Assembly (NCBI GenBank): GCA_000969725.1
Contig: JXSR01S074609.1
Reading direction: 5' to 3' (one strand)
DNA length: 26,848 nt
Source: Ophiothrix spiculata
Taxonomy: Eukaryota > Echinodermata > Ophiuroidea > Amphilepidida > Ophiotrichidae
Each line of letters opens with the position of its first letter. Position 1 is the first letter of the stretch. A program made the position numbers and the translations under genes. Below the pieces are notes generated by a model that had not been told where the DNA came from, did no database searches, and worked only from the letters and a program-made list of their open reading frames with translations. Positions 19,706 to 26,848 of the stretch are shown here, piece after piece.

Positions 19706-20211
19706 TTCAAGAAAAAAACTGAACATCTGGAATAGTATGTAATATTGATGAAAACATCTCAAAGCAGGCTGAAAATAAAGAAAATTGTGGAATTTCTATC
19801 ATCAAAAACTTTGAAATCAGAGAAAAAGCTGACAAATCTCATGCCTGATATTTACAGCTAAAGTGACAAACCCCTTCCCCTCTGAAAAAAATTCAGCTAA
19901 GGTTGATTGACAATTTGGGTAATTCTAAGGCTAAGCAAAGCCTGTTACGAAACAGTCATAAATGTTAAAGTTGATCGCTAAACTAAACGGCTAATATGTC
20001 CTAGCAGACGTGCAACTCACATCTAAATATGACTTAATTATTCATGACATTACAGCGCTGCCAGAAAACCGAGTCTTATTTATGAGTATGTTCGCTAATT
20101 TGCAGGGGTTTTTCCCCTCGTTTGTCCATGAACACGGCTCGATGTCTCAATCCCAAGCTTAATTTGTCTGCCACTTGATGACTACGTGTGACTGTCAATT
20201 TTGACTTATTT
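19706..20211. other. Intron sequence, nothing recognised
   Basis: No repeat boundaries or coding signal seen between the (TTA)n LINE tail and the duplication that precedes the full-length LINE. Confidence 0.45.
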
Positions 20212-20292
20212 TAAACTTTTAAAGCAAAAATAGATGAATAGGATTTTGATAAATAAGTAAACTTTTAAAGCAAAAATAGATGAATAGGATTT
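20212..20292. repeat. 46-bp-period duplication at LINE 5' boundary
   Basis: TAAACTTTTAAAGCAAAAAT followed by AGATGAATAGGATTT occurs at 20212-20246 and again from 20258. TTGATAAATAAG (20246-20257) lies between the copies. The same 12 bp follows the LINE at 23995-24006, so the first copy belongs to the target and the second sits at the element's 5' junction. Confidence 0.85.
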
Positions 20293-20473
20293 ATTTTGTC
20301 TCGCACATCTGAAAATTACTGTGTTATTGGAGCATGTGGGTCAAAAAACTGGCCCAACACTGTTATCTGTGTTGCAAACTTTCGTGGGTTTATTTTTGTA
20401 GGTACTTCTATTTTTAGTGTTTTTTTTTTTATGTTTTTTGTTTTCATATTTATGTATTGTGTATATCAGTTCA

Positions 20474-21175
20474 ATGTCGCTCAAAATTCGTGAAACGTGC
20501 ATTGTTTGCTCAAAAATCGTGAAACAATGTCATAGAGATATATTTTGTACAAAGTGTAGTAAATATGTTCATAAGAAATGTACCAAGTTAAAACAAAAAG
20601 AGTTGAAAATCTTAAAAAATAAAGACTGGTTATGTGAAAATTGTAGCGAGGATCAAACACCTGTCAACAATGACTTCAGAAATGAATTGAACGAATTGAA
20701 CGAATCTCCGACATTCAACGTAACTGATATAGACATAGCAAAATATGATAGTATGATTTTCAATCCACTGAAGTTTGAATCAAACTCTTCTGAGAAAGCC
20801 TATATTGATATAAACAATGATGAATTATTACATAAATGTTCTTATGCGACTCCTGATCAATTCCGTTTATCCACAAAACCGAGCTGCGGGAATTTTAATC
20901 TGCTTAATGTTAATATCAGAAGTTTATCAAAAAATTTCGACAGTTTAAAAGAGTGCATAAAAACGTTAGATCATGAATTCTCGTTAATAAGAATTTCAGA
21001 ATCTCACTTAAAGGATAAACCTAGTAACATATTTAACATTGATGGTTATAATTTAGAATACGTAAACAGAATTGGTCGTGAAAAGGGTGGAGTCTGCTTG
21101 TATGTGTCTGATAAAATCAAATATAAATTAAGAACTGACTTGTGCCAAATGCTAGTTTTGAATCTTGTTTTGTAG
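20474..21175 (+). CDS. LINE ORF, 5' part: PHD finger and start of endonuclease
   Basis: I choose ATG at 20474 (MSLKIRETCIVC) rather than the in-frame ATG at 20417, whose 19 extra residues are an uninterrupted hydrophobic run from a T-rich leader. From this start, C9, C12, C25, C28, H33, C36, C54 and C57 form a complete C4HC3 PHD-type zinc finger, typically a chromatin- or nucleic-acid-binding module in LINE proteins. From about residue 140 the apurinic-like endonuclease begins (LLNVNIRSLSKNFDSL; ISESHLKDK with the catalytic Glu; then GREKGGVCLYVSDKIKYKL). The frame ends at 21175 after a shift; the natural continuation is in the +1-offset frame from about 21142. Confidence 0.88.
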   Translation: MSLKIRETCIVCSKIVKQCHRDIFCTKCSKYVHKKCTKLKQKELKILKNKDWLCENCSEDQTPVNNDFRNELNELNESPTFNVTDIDIAKYDSMIFNPLKFESNSSEKAYIDINNDELLHKCSYATPDQFRLSTKPSCGNFNLLNVNIRSLSKNFDSLKECIKTLDHEFSLIRISESHLKDKPSNIFNIDGYNLEYVNRIGREKGGVCLYVSDKIKYKLRTDLCQMLVLNLVL

Positions 21176-23742
21176 AAATTGAATGTAACAGTAAGAATGT
21201 TGTCGTTGGAGTAGTATATAGGTCCCACACACCGATTGAAAATTTCATTGCAGATATTAATTCTATCTATACAAAACTGAATTCAGAAAAGAAACTGTTC
21301 TATATTATGGGTGATTTCAATATCGACTTATTAAAGGCTGACACAGAAAGACCCGTCAATGATTATCTTGACTTTATCTATTCTTACTCAATTACTCCTA
21401 CTATTTACAAACCAACGAGAATCACTGCTACTTCAGCTACAATAATTGACAACATTCTTACAAATAATGATAATATAATTAAATCTTCTATTATTGTAAC
21501 TGATGTAAGTGACCACTTTCCAACTGTTTTAACGACTGATATTGATGTTGCTTATCAAAAGAGTCATAACAAAAATATTATTTATAAAAGAAACCATTGT
21601 AATGACAATATTAGTAAATTTAAGCAAAGATTGTCAAGCATCAATTGGGATGAAATTCTCCACAACAATGATGTAAACGATGACTATAATAAGTTCACCG
21701 AGACATTCAACGCTCTATACGATGAATGTATACCCCTAAAAAGATGCAAGATCAACAAGAAAAAAGATCCAATTTCACCCTGGGTTACAAAAGGCTTACT
21801 TAAAAGTATAAACAGGAAAAATAAGTTATACAAACATTATATTAATAATCCTAGTGAAGTGAATCTTCAAAAGTTCAAAACCTATAAAAACAAACTAAAT
21901 ATGCTTATGCGTAAGTCAAAGAGAATGTACTACTACAAACAATTTGAAAAATCTAAAAACAACATGAGAGAAACCTGGAAAGAAATTAACGGTATTATTG
22001 GTAAAGGTAAAAAACAATCACCACAATGCAAATTTAGAGACGATAGTGGTAGTCTAATTACCGACTCTACAAATATAGCGAATCAATTTAACGACTTTTT
22101 TGTTAATGTTGGACCCAAACTTGCTTCAGAGATTCAAAATACTGGTAAAAACTACTATGAATACCTCCATGAAATGATGCCCTCTACTATGTACATGAAA
22201 CCAATTGTTGAATCAGATATCACAAAGATAATTGATAATCTAAAGCCGAATAAGAGTGCTGGCGACGACAATATCGGTAACTTTATTATAAAAAAAGTTG
22301 GTTGTGCAATTGTTAGACCCTTAACAAATATTTTCAACTTATCACTATCATCAGGTATTGTTCCTGAAAAAACAAAAATAGCTAAGGTTATACCAATCTA
22401 TAAAAAGGCTGAACATGATGTTTTTTCCAATTATCGACCAGTATCGCTTTTACCATGTTTTTTCAAAATACTTGAACGACTCGTATTTGATAGGTGTTTT
22501 GACTACATTGAAACCCATAAAATCCTGAATGAAAAACAATTTGGCTTTCGCCCTAAACACTCAACTTACATGGCTGTTGCTCAACTTTCAGACAAGATTC
22601 ATAATGCTGTAGAAAACAATGAATCGACAATTGGAATATTTCTGGACTTGTCAAAAGCGTTTGACACCATTGATCACAAAATATTATTACATAAATTAGA
22701 GCATTATGGATTTCGTGGTATAGTACTTAATTGGTTCAAATGCTACCTTAGTAATAGAACACAATATGTATTTTATAACGATTGTAAATCTGACATGAAA
22801 GAAATTGTTTGTGGGGTACCACAGGGATCTATATTAGGCCCATTATTGTTCATATTGTATGTAAATGACATAACTTGTGCATCAAATGTTCTTGATTTTC
22901 TATTGTTTGCCGATGACACTACTATTTCGTATTCACATAAAGACATCAGTAGCACTATTAATATTGTGAACAAGGAATTGAGGGAGGTCAGTAACTGGTT
23001 CAAGGCAAATAAATTATCAGTAAACGCCAGTAAAACAAACTACATGATCTTAGGTACTCCTTTTATGACTTCACGAGTTCACAATGATTTAATGATTATT
23101 TTAAATGATACTACTCTGGAAAGAGTTAAGTGCACAAAATTTCTAGGTGTGCTAATTGATGAGTGCCTCACATGGAAAAATCATATAGATTGTATTTCTA
23201 AAACTATCTCTCGTAATATTGGTGTCATGAACAAACTGAAATTTTCTATCCCAACTCGTATTCTACATACACTTTATTGTACTTTGATTTTACCCTATAT
23301 CAACTATGGTATCCTTATATGGGGAAATACATGCAAATTGTATATTGACAAATTAGTCAAGCTTCAAAAGTGGGCAATAAGAACTGTATCAAAGAGCCAT
23401 TACAGAAGTCATACTGGACCATTATTTGCAAATTGTGATACTCTTACAATAAATGATATGTATACATTAGAACTAGGAATATTTATGTACAAATACTCTA
23501 TAAATGATCTTCCTGTAGCATTTAAGAACTATTTTACAAAACGCTCCGATGTCCACAACTATCCAACAAGACACGTCAATGACCTTAATATAACAAATAA
23601 CAAAAAATCATTTTCTGATCAAGGAATTCGTTCTAGCGGCCCCGTCCTTTGGAACTCACTCCCTAAATCAATGAAAGAGACAAAAACTGTCAAACATTTT
23701 CGAAATGCTTTTAAGCAATCTCTCATTAAAAAGTACAAATGA
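21142..23742 (+). CDS. LINE ORF, 3' part: endonuclease end and reverse transcriptase
   Basis: This 866-codon open frame continues the protein of the preceding ORF; the 34-bp overlap marks one apparent frameshift at about 21130-21150. The endonuclease resumes with VVVGVVYRSH, then MGDFNID (near residue 56), IIDNILTNN, and SDHFPTVL (near 124) with the catalytic Asp/His. The RT follows: FLDLSKAFDTIDHK (near 503), CGVPQGSILGPLLFILY, and LLFADDTT with the catalytic Asp pair. The tail ends in GIRSSGPVLWNSLPKSM and a final FKQSLIKKYK. All RT motifs are intact with no internal stop. It drives target-primed reverse transcription in the family. Whether the shift is a mutation, an assembly error or programmed cannot be told here. 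Confidence 0.93.
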   Translation: MPNASFESCFVEIECNSKNVVVGVVYRSHTPIENFIADINSIYTKLNSEKKLFYIMGDFNIDLLKADTERPVNDYLDFIYSYSITPTIYKPTRITATSATIIDNILTNNDNIIKSSIIVTDVSDHFPTVLTTDIDVAYQKSHNKNIIYKRNHCNDNISKFKQRLSSINWDEILHNNDVNDDYNKFTETFNALYDECIPLKRCKINKKKDPISPWVTKGLLKSINRKNKLYKHYINNPSEVNLQKFKTYKNKLNMLMRKSKRMYYYKQFEKSKNNMRETWKEINGIIGKGKKQSPQCKFRDDSGSLITDSTNIANQFNDFFVNVGPKLASEIQNTGKNYYEYLHEMMPSTMYMKPIVESDITKIIDNLKPNKSAGDDNIGNFIIKKVGCAIVRPLTNIFNLSLSSGIVPEKTKIAKVIPIYKKAEHDVFSNYRPVSLLPCFFKILERLVFDRCFDYIETHKILNEKQFGFRPKHSTYMAVAQLSDKIHNAVENNESTIGIFLDLSKAFDTIDHKILLHKLEHYGFRGIVLNWFKCYLSNRTQYVFYNDCKSDMKEIVCGVPQGSILGPLLFILYVNDITCASNVLDFLLFADDTTISYSHKDISSTINIVNKELREVSNWFKANKLSVNASKTNYMILGTPFMTSRVHNDLMIILNDTTLERVKCTKFLGVLIDECLTWKNHIDCISKTISRNIGVMNKLKFSIPTRILHTLYCTLILPYINYGILIWGNTCKLYIDKLVKLQKWAIRTVSKSHYRSHTGPLFANCDTLTINDMYTLELGIFMYKYSINDLPVAFKNYFTKRSDVHNYPTRHVNDLNITNNKKSFSDQGIRSSGPVLWNSLPKSMKETKTVKHFRNAFKQSLIKKYK

Positions 23743-24187
23743 ACTTTCAAATAAGAAATTATCTCGTCACATCATCTTGTGACTCATGTTTTTCGATTTT
23801 TGAGCCTGTCCTTGTCTTGTCTTGTTATAGTTAGTATTTTTTTATGTTACCAAAGGGGTAGACTACTTTACAGGCCTCTCTAGCCTTCCAGCCTACTCCT
23901 CCATATGTTTTTAAAATTTTGTTTGTGTTATTTTGCTGTAAATCCTTGGTTTCTTTTTATATGGAAATAATAAATATGAATATGAATGAATGAATTGATA
24001 AATAAGAATTTTAATAAACATACAAAGTTAGTTCAATCGAGAAGAAGCTCTTAAAATAGAGGTGAATTGGACAAAAATTTCTTAATTTTATCTGTAGGTG
24101 ACTTACACTCACTATGTTTGGTAATAACTGTCAACTACCAAACATAGAGAAAATGTTGATAAAAACCTACAGAAACGTCAAAAATTA

Positions 24188-24350
24188 CACTGTAAAGTAA
24201 AAAGCACTCGTTTTGGAACTGGCACTCGTTTTGGTACTCATTTTACCACTTGTTTTGGTACTCGTTTTGGAAAATGAGTAATAAAACAAGTGCTTTTGTG
24301 GTTTTAAAACGAGTGCCAGTTCCAAAACGAGTGCTTTTTACTTTACAGTG
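24188..24350. mobile_element. Foldback MITE with ACTCGTTTTGG repeats
   Basis: Two perfect arms of 46 bp (24187-24232 and 24306-24351) begin CACTGTAAAGTAAAAAGCAC and include ACTCGTTTTGGAACTGGCAC. The loop also contains several (C/T)ACTCGTTTTGG-like units and can pair further. TTA at 24185-24187 and 24351-24353 gives a 3-bp target duplication. It is 163 bp and noncoding, lying in the kazrin intron 412 bp from exon A. Confidence 0.87.
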
Positions 24351-24353
24351 TTA

Positions 24354-24762
24354 TAATTTTCTTTTGCATGTTGAACTTGGGTGTGAGGCTATTCTCTAAA
24401 AGTGTGTTTTGATGCAATAAGTCAAGAAAAAGGATACGTTTCATTTGTAAAACATTGCTTTTACTTCATAAATTGCAGATATATAAAAAAGAAATTCTAA
24501 TTTTCCATTAAATCTGCTAATAAAGCCAAATTTAAGATTTTAACTCTAAGGGGCATTATTTTTCGTTGTCAGCAATGATGATTAATAATGAAAGATATCT
24601 AAATAATTTTCTTTAATATATATAAGGCTTGAATTTGACGATGAAACTTTGTATCCTTCCATTATCATCCCTAACACTCTAAATGATGTACAAATCCTGA
24701 CATATTTGGATGCAACCCCAATCCTTAAGGTATGGTGGTTAATTAGAAGCCTTGCTTCGTAC
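24354..24762. other. Intron sequence next to exon A, nothing recognised
   Basis: AT-rich sequence between the foldback element and the donor of kazrin exon A, without recognisable repeats. Confidence 0.45.
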
Positions 24763-24975
24763 CTGACAGTGCTTCTTTAGCCCTTGCCAACTCATGTTCC
24801 GTCTGCGTTAGCTGTATTTTCAGTTCACTCGCACTGGGTATTTCCACCTCGCAATGGCCAAGCGCCCTCAGGTCATCAAGCTGCTTGATTAGGTTCTTGT
24901 TTTCCGTCTCCAGTCTATCGTTATCTTGTCGTAATCTCTCCAGTTCTTTCTCGTCCCGTTCATTGTGCCATTCAG
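24763..24975 (-). CDS. KAZN: Kazrin exon A (coiled coil)
   Basis: This 213-nt exon has a pyrimidine-rich acceptor (ATCTTTCAG just above 24975) and donor GTACGAAG below 24763. It enters and leaves in phase 1. It encodes about 71 residues of charged heptad-type coiled coil, beginning EWHNERDEKELERLRQ and ending in SASELKIQLTQTEHELARAK followed by EALS. The ending closely resembles vertebrate kazrin SATELRVQLAQKEQELARAK, which is the main ground for the call. No in-frame start is needed because the frame opens through the acceptor, so the true N-terminus lies in an upstream exon beyond the right part of the window. The next exon, B, is 10.5 kb away across an intron holding the full-length LINE. 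Confidence 0.92.
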
Positions 24976-25132
24976 CTGAAAGATATAACACAGAAAGTGA
25001 AATTAATTTTCAACTGGTTGTACAATGCTTTTTCAAAATTTGTGATGATAAGATTTTGTCTGTGTCTGATTATTTCTTACTAAGCCAAAAGGTCTTAGGC
25101 TAGGACACATGTTCATTCAACTCTACTTTTTA

Positions 25133-25440
25133 GGCCACATTAAAAAAAAAGTTGTTTCTCGTCCAAAGGTTTCTCAAAATGTGAGGGAGGGGAGAGAGCC
25201 TGGGCAATCCAGGTTTATCCTTGTAAATGTTGACTGCACATTCAGTTGCTGTCTTTTAACTCTATGTGATATGGATAGATGTTGGTTTGATGACAGTTTC
25301 AACATTAAAAATATCAAAACATTCAAGAATTAGATCAATTTTTAACATCTTTTTAGCATTTTTGCAAAGAAAAAAAATGGTGCGGCACCAAAAAATGAGG
25401 ACTGAGGGGACGAGAAACAACCTTGTTTTTTTATGCGGCC
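25133..25440. mobile_element. GGCC-terminus MITE, GTTGTTTCTCGTCC subfamily
   Basis: Termini GGCCACATTAAAAAAAAAGT and, in complement, GGCCGCATAAAAAAACAAGG both continue into GTTGTTTCTCGTCC. Flanks are TTA (25130-25132) and TCA (25441-25443), an imperfect 3-bp duplication. It is 308 bp. Short ORFs across it are incidental. It lies in the intron upstream of kazrin exon A. Confidence 0.82.
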
Positions 25441-25484
25441 TCACAGACCATATCTAATTCCCCACACAATGTGAATTTGAAACA

Positions 25485-25575
25485 ATGTGGTCTTGGCCAT
25501 AGGTTAGCATTGCGGGCTGGCAGGTCATGAGGTATATCCTTGGACATGGTACCAAATCAAGGTATGATCATGTTT
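25485..25575 (+). mobile_element. Decayed SINE fragment
   Basis: GGCAGGTCATGAG and ATATCCTTGGACATGG match the body of the SINE at 4390-4703 (GGTCATGAG and ATGTCCTTGGACAAG), with the B-box segment between them lost. No tail is visible. Confidence 0.4.
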
Positions 25576-26848
25576 AACTGGATGTGGATAGGGCCCATAT
25601 CCCCTGAAAAAGAGATTTCATAACAAGACGGTTATTAGCTGCACACAACACGAAAACTTTCATAAATGGAATATTGCAAGATTCAGTGGGGTTAATGTTG
25701 ATTAAAGATCAGTGTAAGTGGGCCTGACCTGACATAAGTTCAGAATAGTAACTTCGCTACTCTATGGAAACTGAAAATGATCGCAGCCTTAATCACCTCA
25801 ATAATATATATCAGCTGAATCTAATCGAGGCAAGCATCATTTTGATCATAACCATACCTACATAATTTAAGTTCATAGCTACATGGAAGTTATCAATTTC
25901 ACATTATTTTGTTGCAGTTATTTTAAGGCTTAGTTGCCGTTGATAGTTTGGTACACCTGTTCAGTATGTAGACTACACATTTGTTGTCATCGCTGACTGC
26001 CGAGCTGTTTGAAGTGCTTGATCATGTTTGAAAACAAAAGGTTGAAAAAAGCTGCAACTCATTATCATTTCAAATCTCATAGTATAGAATTTAAGGATTT
26101 AAATCATGTGATATCTGCGCTGCAAAAATGGATCTATTCTTTTCTCTCTCATGTGCATGTAGGGTCCTTGATATTGGAAGTTTTAATGATATCACCATCA
26201 AGCCCCTAATCTACTCTCAACAACTCTGTTCCTGTACTCAGTTGCCATTTACAGTATTTTGTTTGAGGTCCTATCATCTTATGAAGAGTCAATTTGCTCA
26301 CAGATTTTTTACACATCTTGGGGTAGAACAAGGCCTCCATTAAGGGGGTGGAGGGTCTTTAAAAAATTTCCTGCTCAAAATAAATTTTACCATTTTAACC
26401 ATCTCTATGACTCTATACCTCAAAAGGAGTGATTTTGTGACAAATCTCTATACAATTTTTCGGCAAAAAGCATCTTTTTGGAGGAGGGGGTAATTTGTAT
26501 GCCTTTTTAGTTAAAGTTTCCAAAATTCACCAAGTTATAAAATTGGGCACATTAGGTATGGGACAATAACCTACTCATCGATATACCAAAACTTTTGAAA
26601 ATGTACCTCAAAACCTTTGTGCATCTCCGTTATATAATCCCCGTCCGTATATCATTTGTCAGTGAGACACCCCGCCCCACCCCGAATTTTTTTTATTACG
26701 ACTGGGATTGGGACAACCTTTACACCAGGAAAAATCATAGCTCGCTAGCCAACCATAACGAGAGCATCAATGATGCATAAGACCTTTGCAGCGTAAATTT
26801 TCAGTTTGTTCAACTACCAAACAAATTAGCTCAAATTTGCACCTTCAC
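25576..26848. other. Upstream intron, nothing recognised
   Basis: Sequence upstream of kazrin exon A, to the window edge. I find no exon with phase-1 donor that resembles the kazrin N-terminus, no transposon boundaries and no RNA gene. Short ORFs at 26009-26343 and 26595-26780 have no protein-like features I can support. Confidence 0.4.

Larger units (their letters stand above)
20258..23994 (+). mobile_element. Near-complete non-LTR retrotransposon (PHD-EN-RT LINE)
   Basis: The element is bounded by a 12-bp target duplication TTGATAAATAAG (20246-20257 and 23995-24006). It has a short 5' leader, an interrupted ORF (20474-23742) and a 3' UTR of about 250 bp ending in ATAATAAATATGAATATGAA with TGAA repeats. 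It encodes a PHD finger, endonuclease and RT without RNase H or an LTR, which fits the CR1/Jockey group; I cannot name the clade. It is antisense to kazrin in the intron between exons A and B. Intact motifs and a clean duplication suggest a fairly young insertion. Confidence 0.9.
441..24975 (-). other. KAZN: Kazrin (KAZN) gene, internal part, five exons
   Basis: Five minus-strand exons (24763-24975, 14058-14253, 12639-12750, 2587-2809, 441-641) join with matching phases into 945 nt of continuous reading frame. Identification rests on recall of vertebrate kazrin: the order of a heptad-rich coiled coil with the motif RKRLKGEK, an LYxTLES segment, a WEL/WEI block and finally a lysine-rich stretch before an F(A/G)xGK(K/Q) motif is the kazrin order. 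In vertebrates kazrin is a cytoplasmic and junction-associated adaptor reported to bind periplakin and ARVCF and to act in endosomal traffic; long isoforms carry C-terminal SAM domains. The start codon exon and the SAM exons are not in this window. Most of the gene span is intron packed with transposons. Confidence 0.9.

Noticed and set aside
21046-23003. Minus-strand ORFs opposite the LINE
   Set aside because: They are shadows of the LINE coding frame.

Overview
This window looks like intron-rich, AT-rich animal genomic DNA. There are no bacterial operons, ribosome-binding sites or tightly packed ORFs. On the minus strand I can assemble five coding exons of a single host gene, an ortholog of kazrin (KAZN), a coiled-coil adaptor protein. 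All five have canonical AG acceptors and GT donors, and the codon phase matches at all four internal junctions (1-1, 2-2, 0-0, 1-1). Together they give 945 nt, or 315 codons. The 5' exons lie beyond the right edge of the window and the 3' exons beyond the left edge. The exon/intron pattern and the mix of repeats suggest an invertebrate metazoan, plausibly a marine deuterostome, but the sequence alone does not identify the species.

Layout by coordinate (the gene reads right to left): exon E (441-641, basic region), exon D (2587-2809, Ser/Thr/Pro linker), exon C (12639-12750), exon B (14058-14253) and exon A (24763-24975); C, B and A form the coiled coil. The introns are 1.9, 9.8, 1.3 and 10.5 kb and are full of mobile DNA. 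A 680-base assembly gap lies at 10185-10864.

The largest mobile element is a nearly complete LINE (20258-23994, plus strand, antisense to the host gene). It encodes a C4HC3 PHD finger, an apurinic-type endonuclease and a reverse transcriptase, with one apparent frameshift and a 12-bp target duplication. Three 5'-truncated LINE tails lie at 684-1392, 15796-16238 and 19260-19705. There are also tRNA-derived SINE copies and at least twelve non-autonomous DNA transposons, several with exact target-site duplications: 8 bp (hAT-like), TTA/TAA (PIF/Harbinger-like) and TA. A diverged tandem array of roughly 160-250 bp units fills 5841-7945.

I see no new multi-gene system here. The most interesting signals are: partial copies of kazrin exon C, with its splice-donor region, elsewhere in the same intron; a tandem array that carries a MITE insertion together with its own paralogous empty sites; a nested 1.2-kb element with GC-rich inverted termini; a transposon that splits a SINE between its A and B boxes; and a SINE and a LINE fragment that share a 3' tail.
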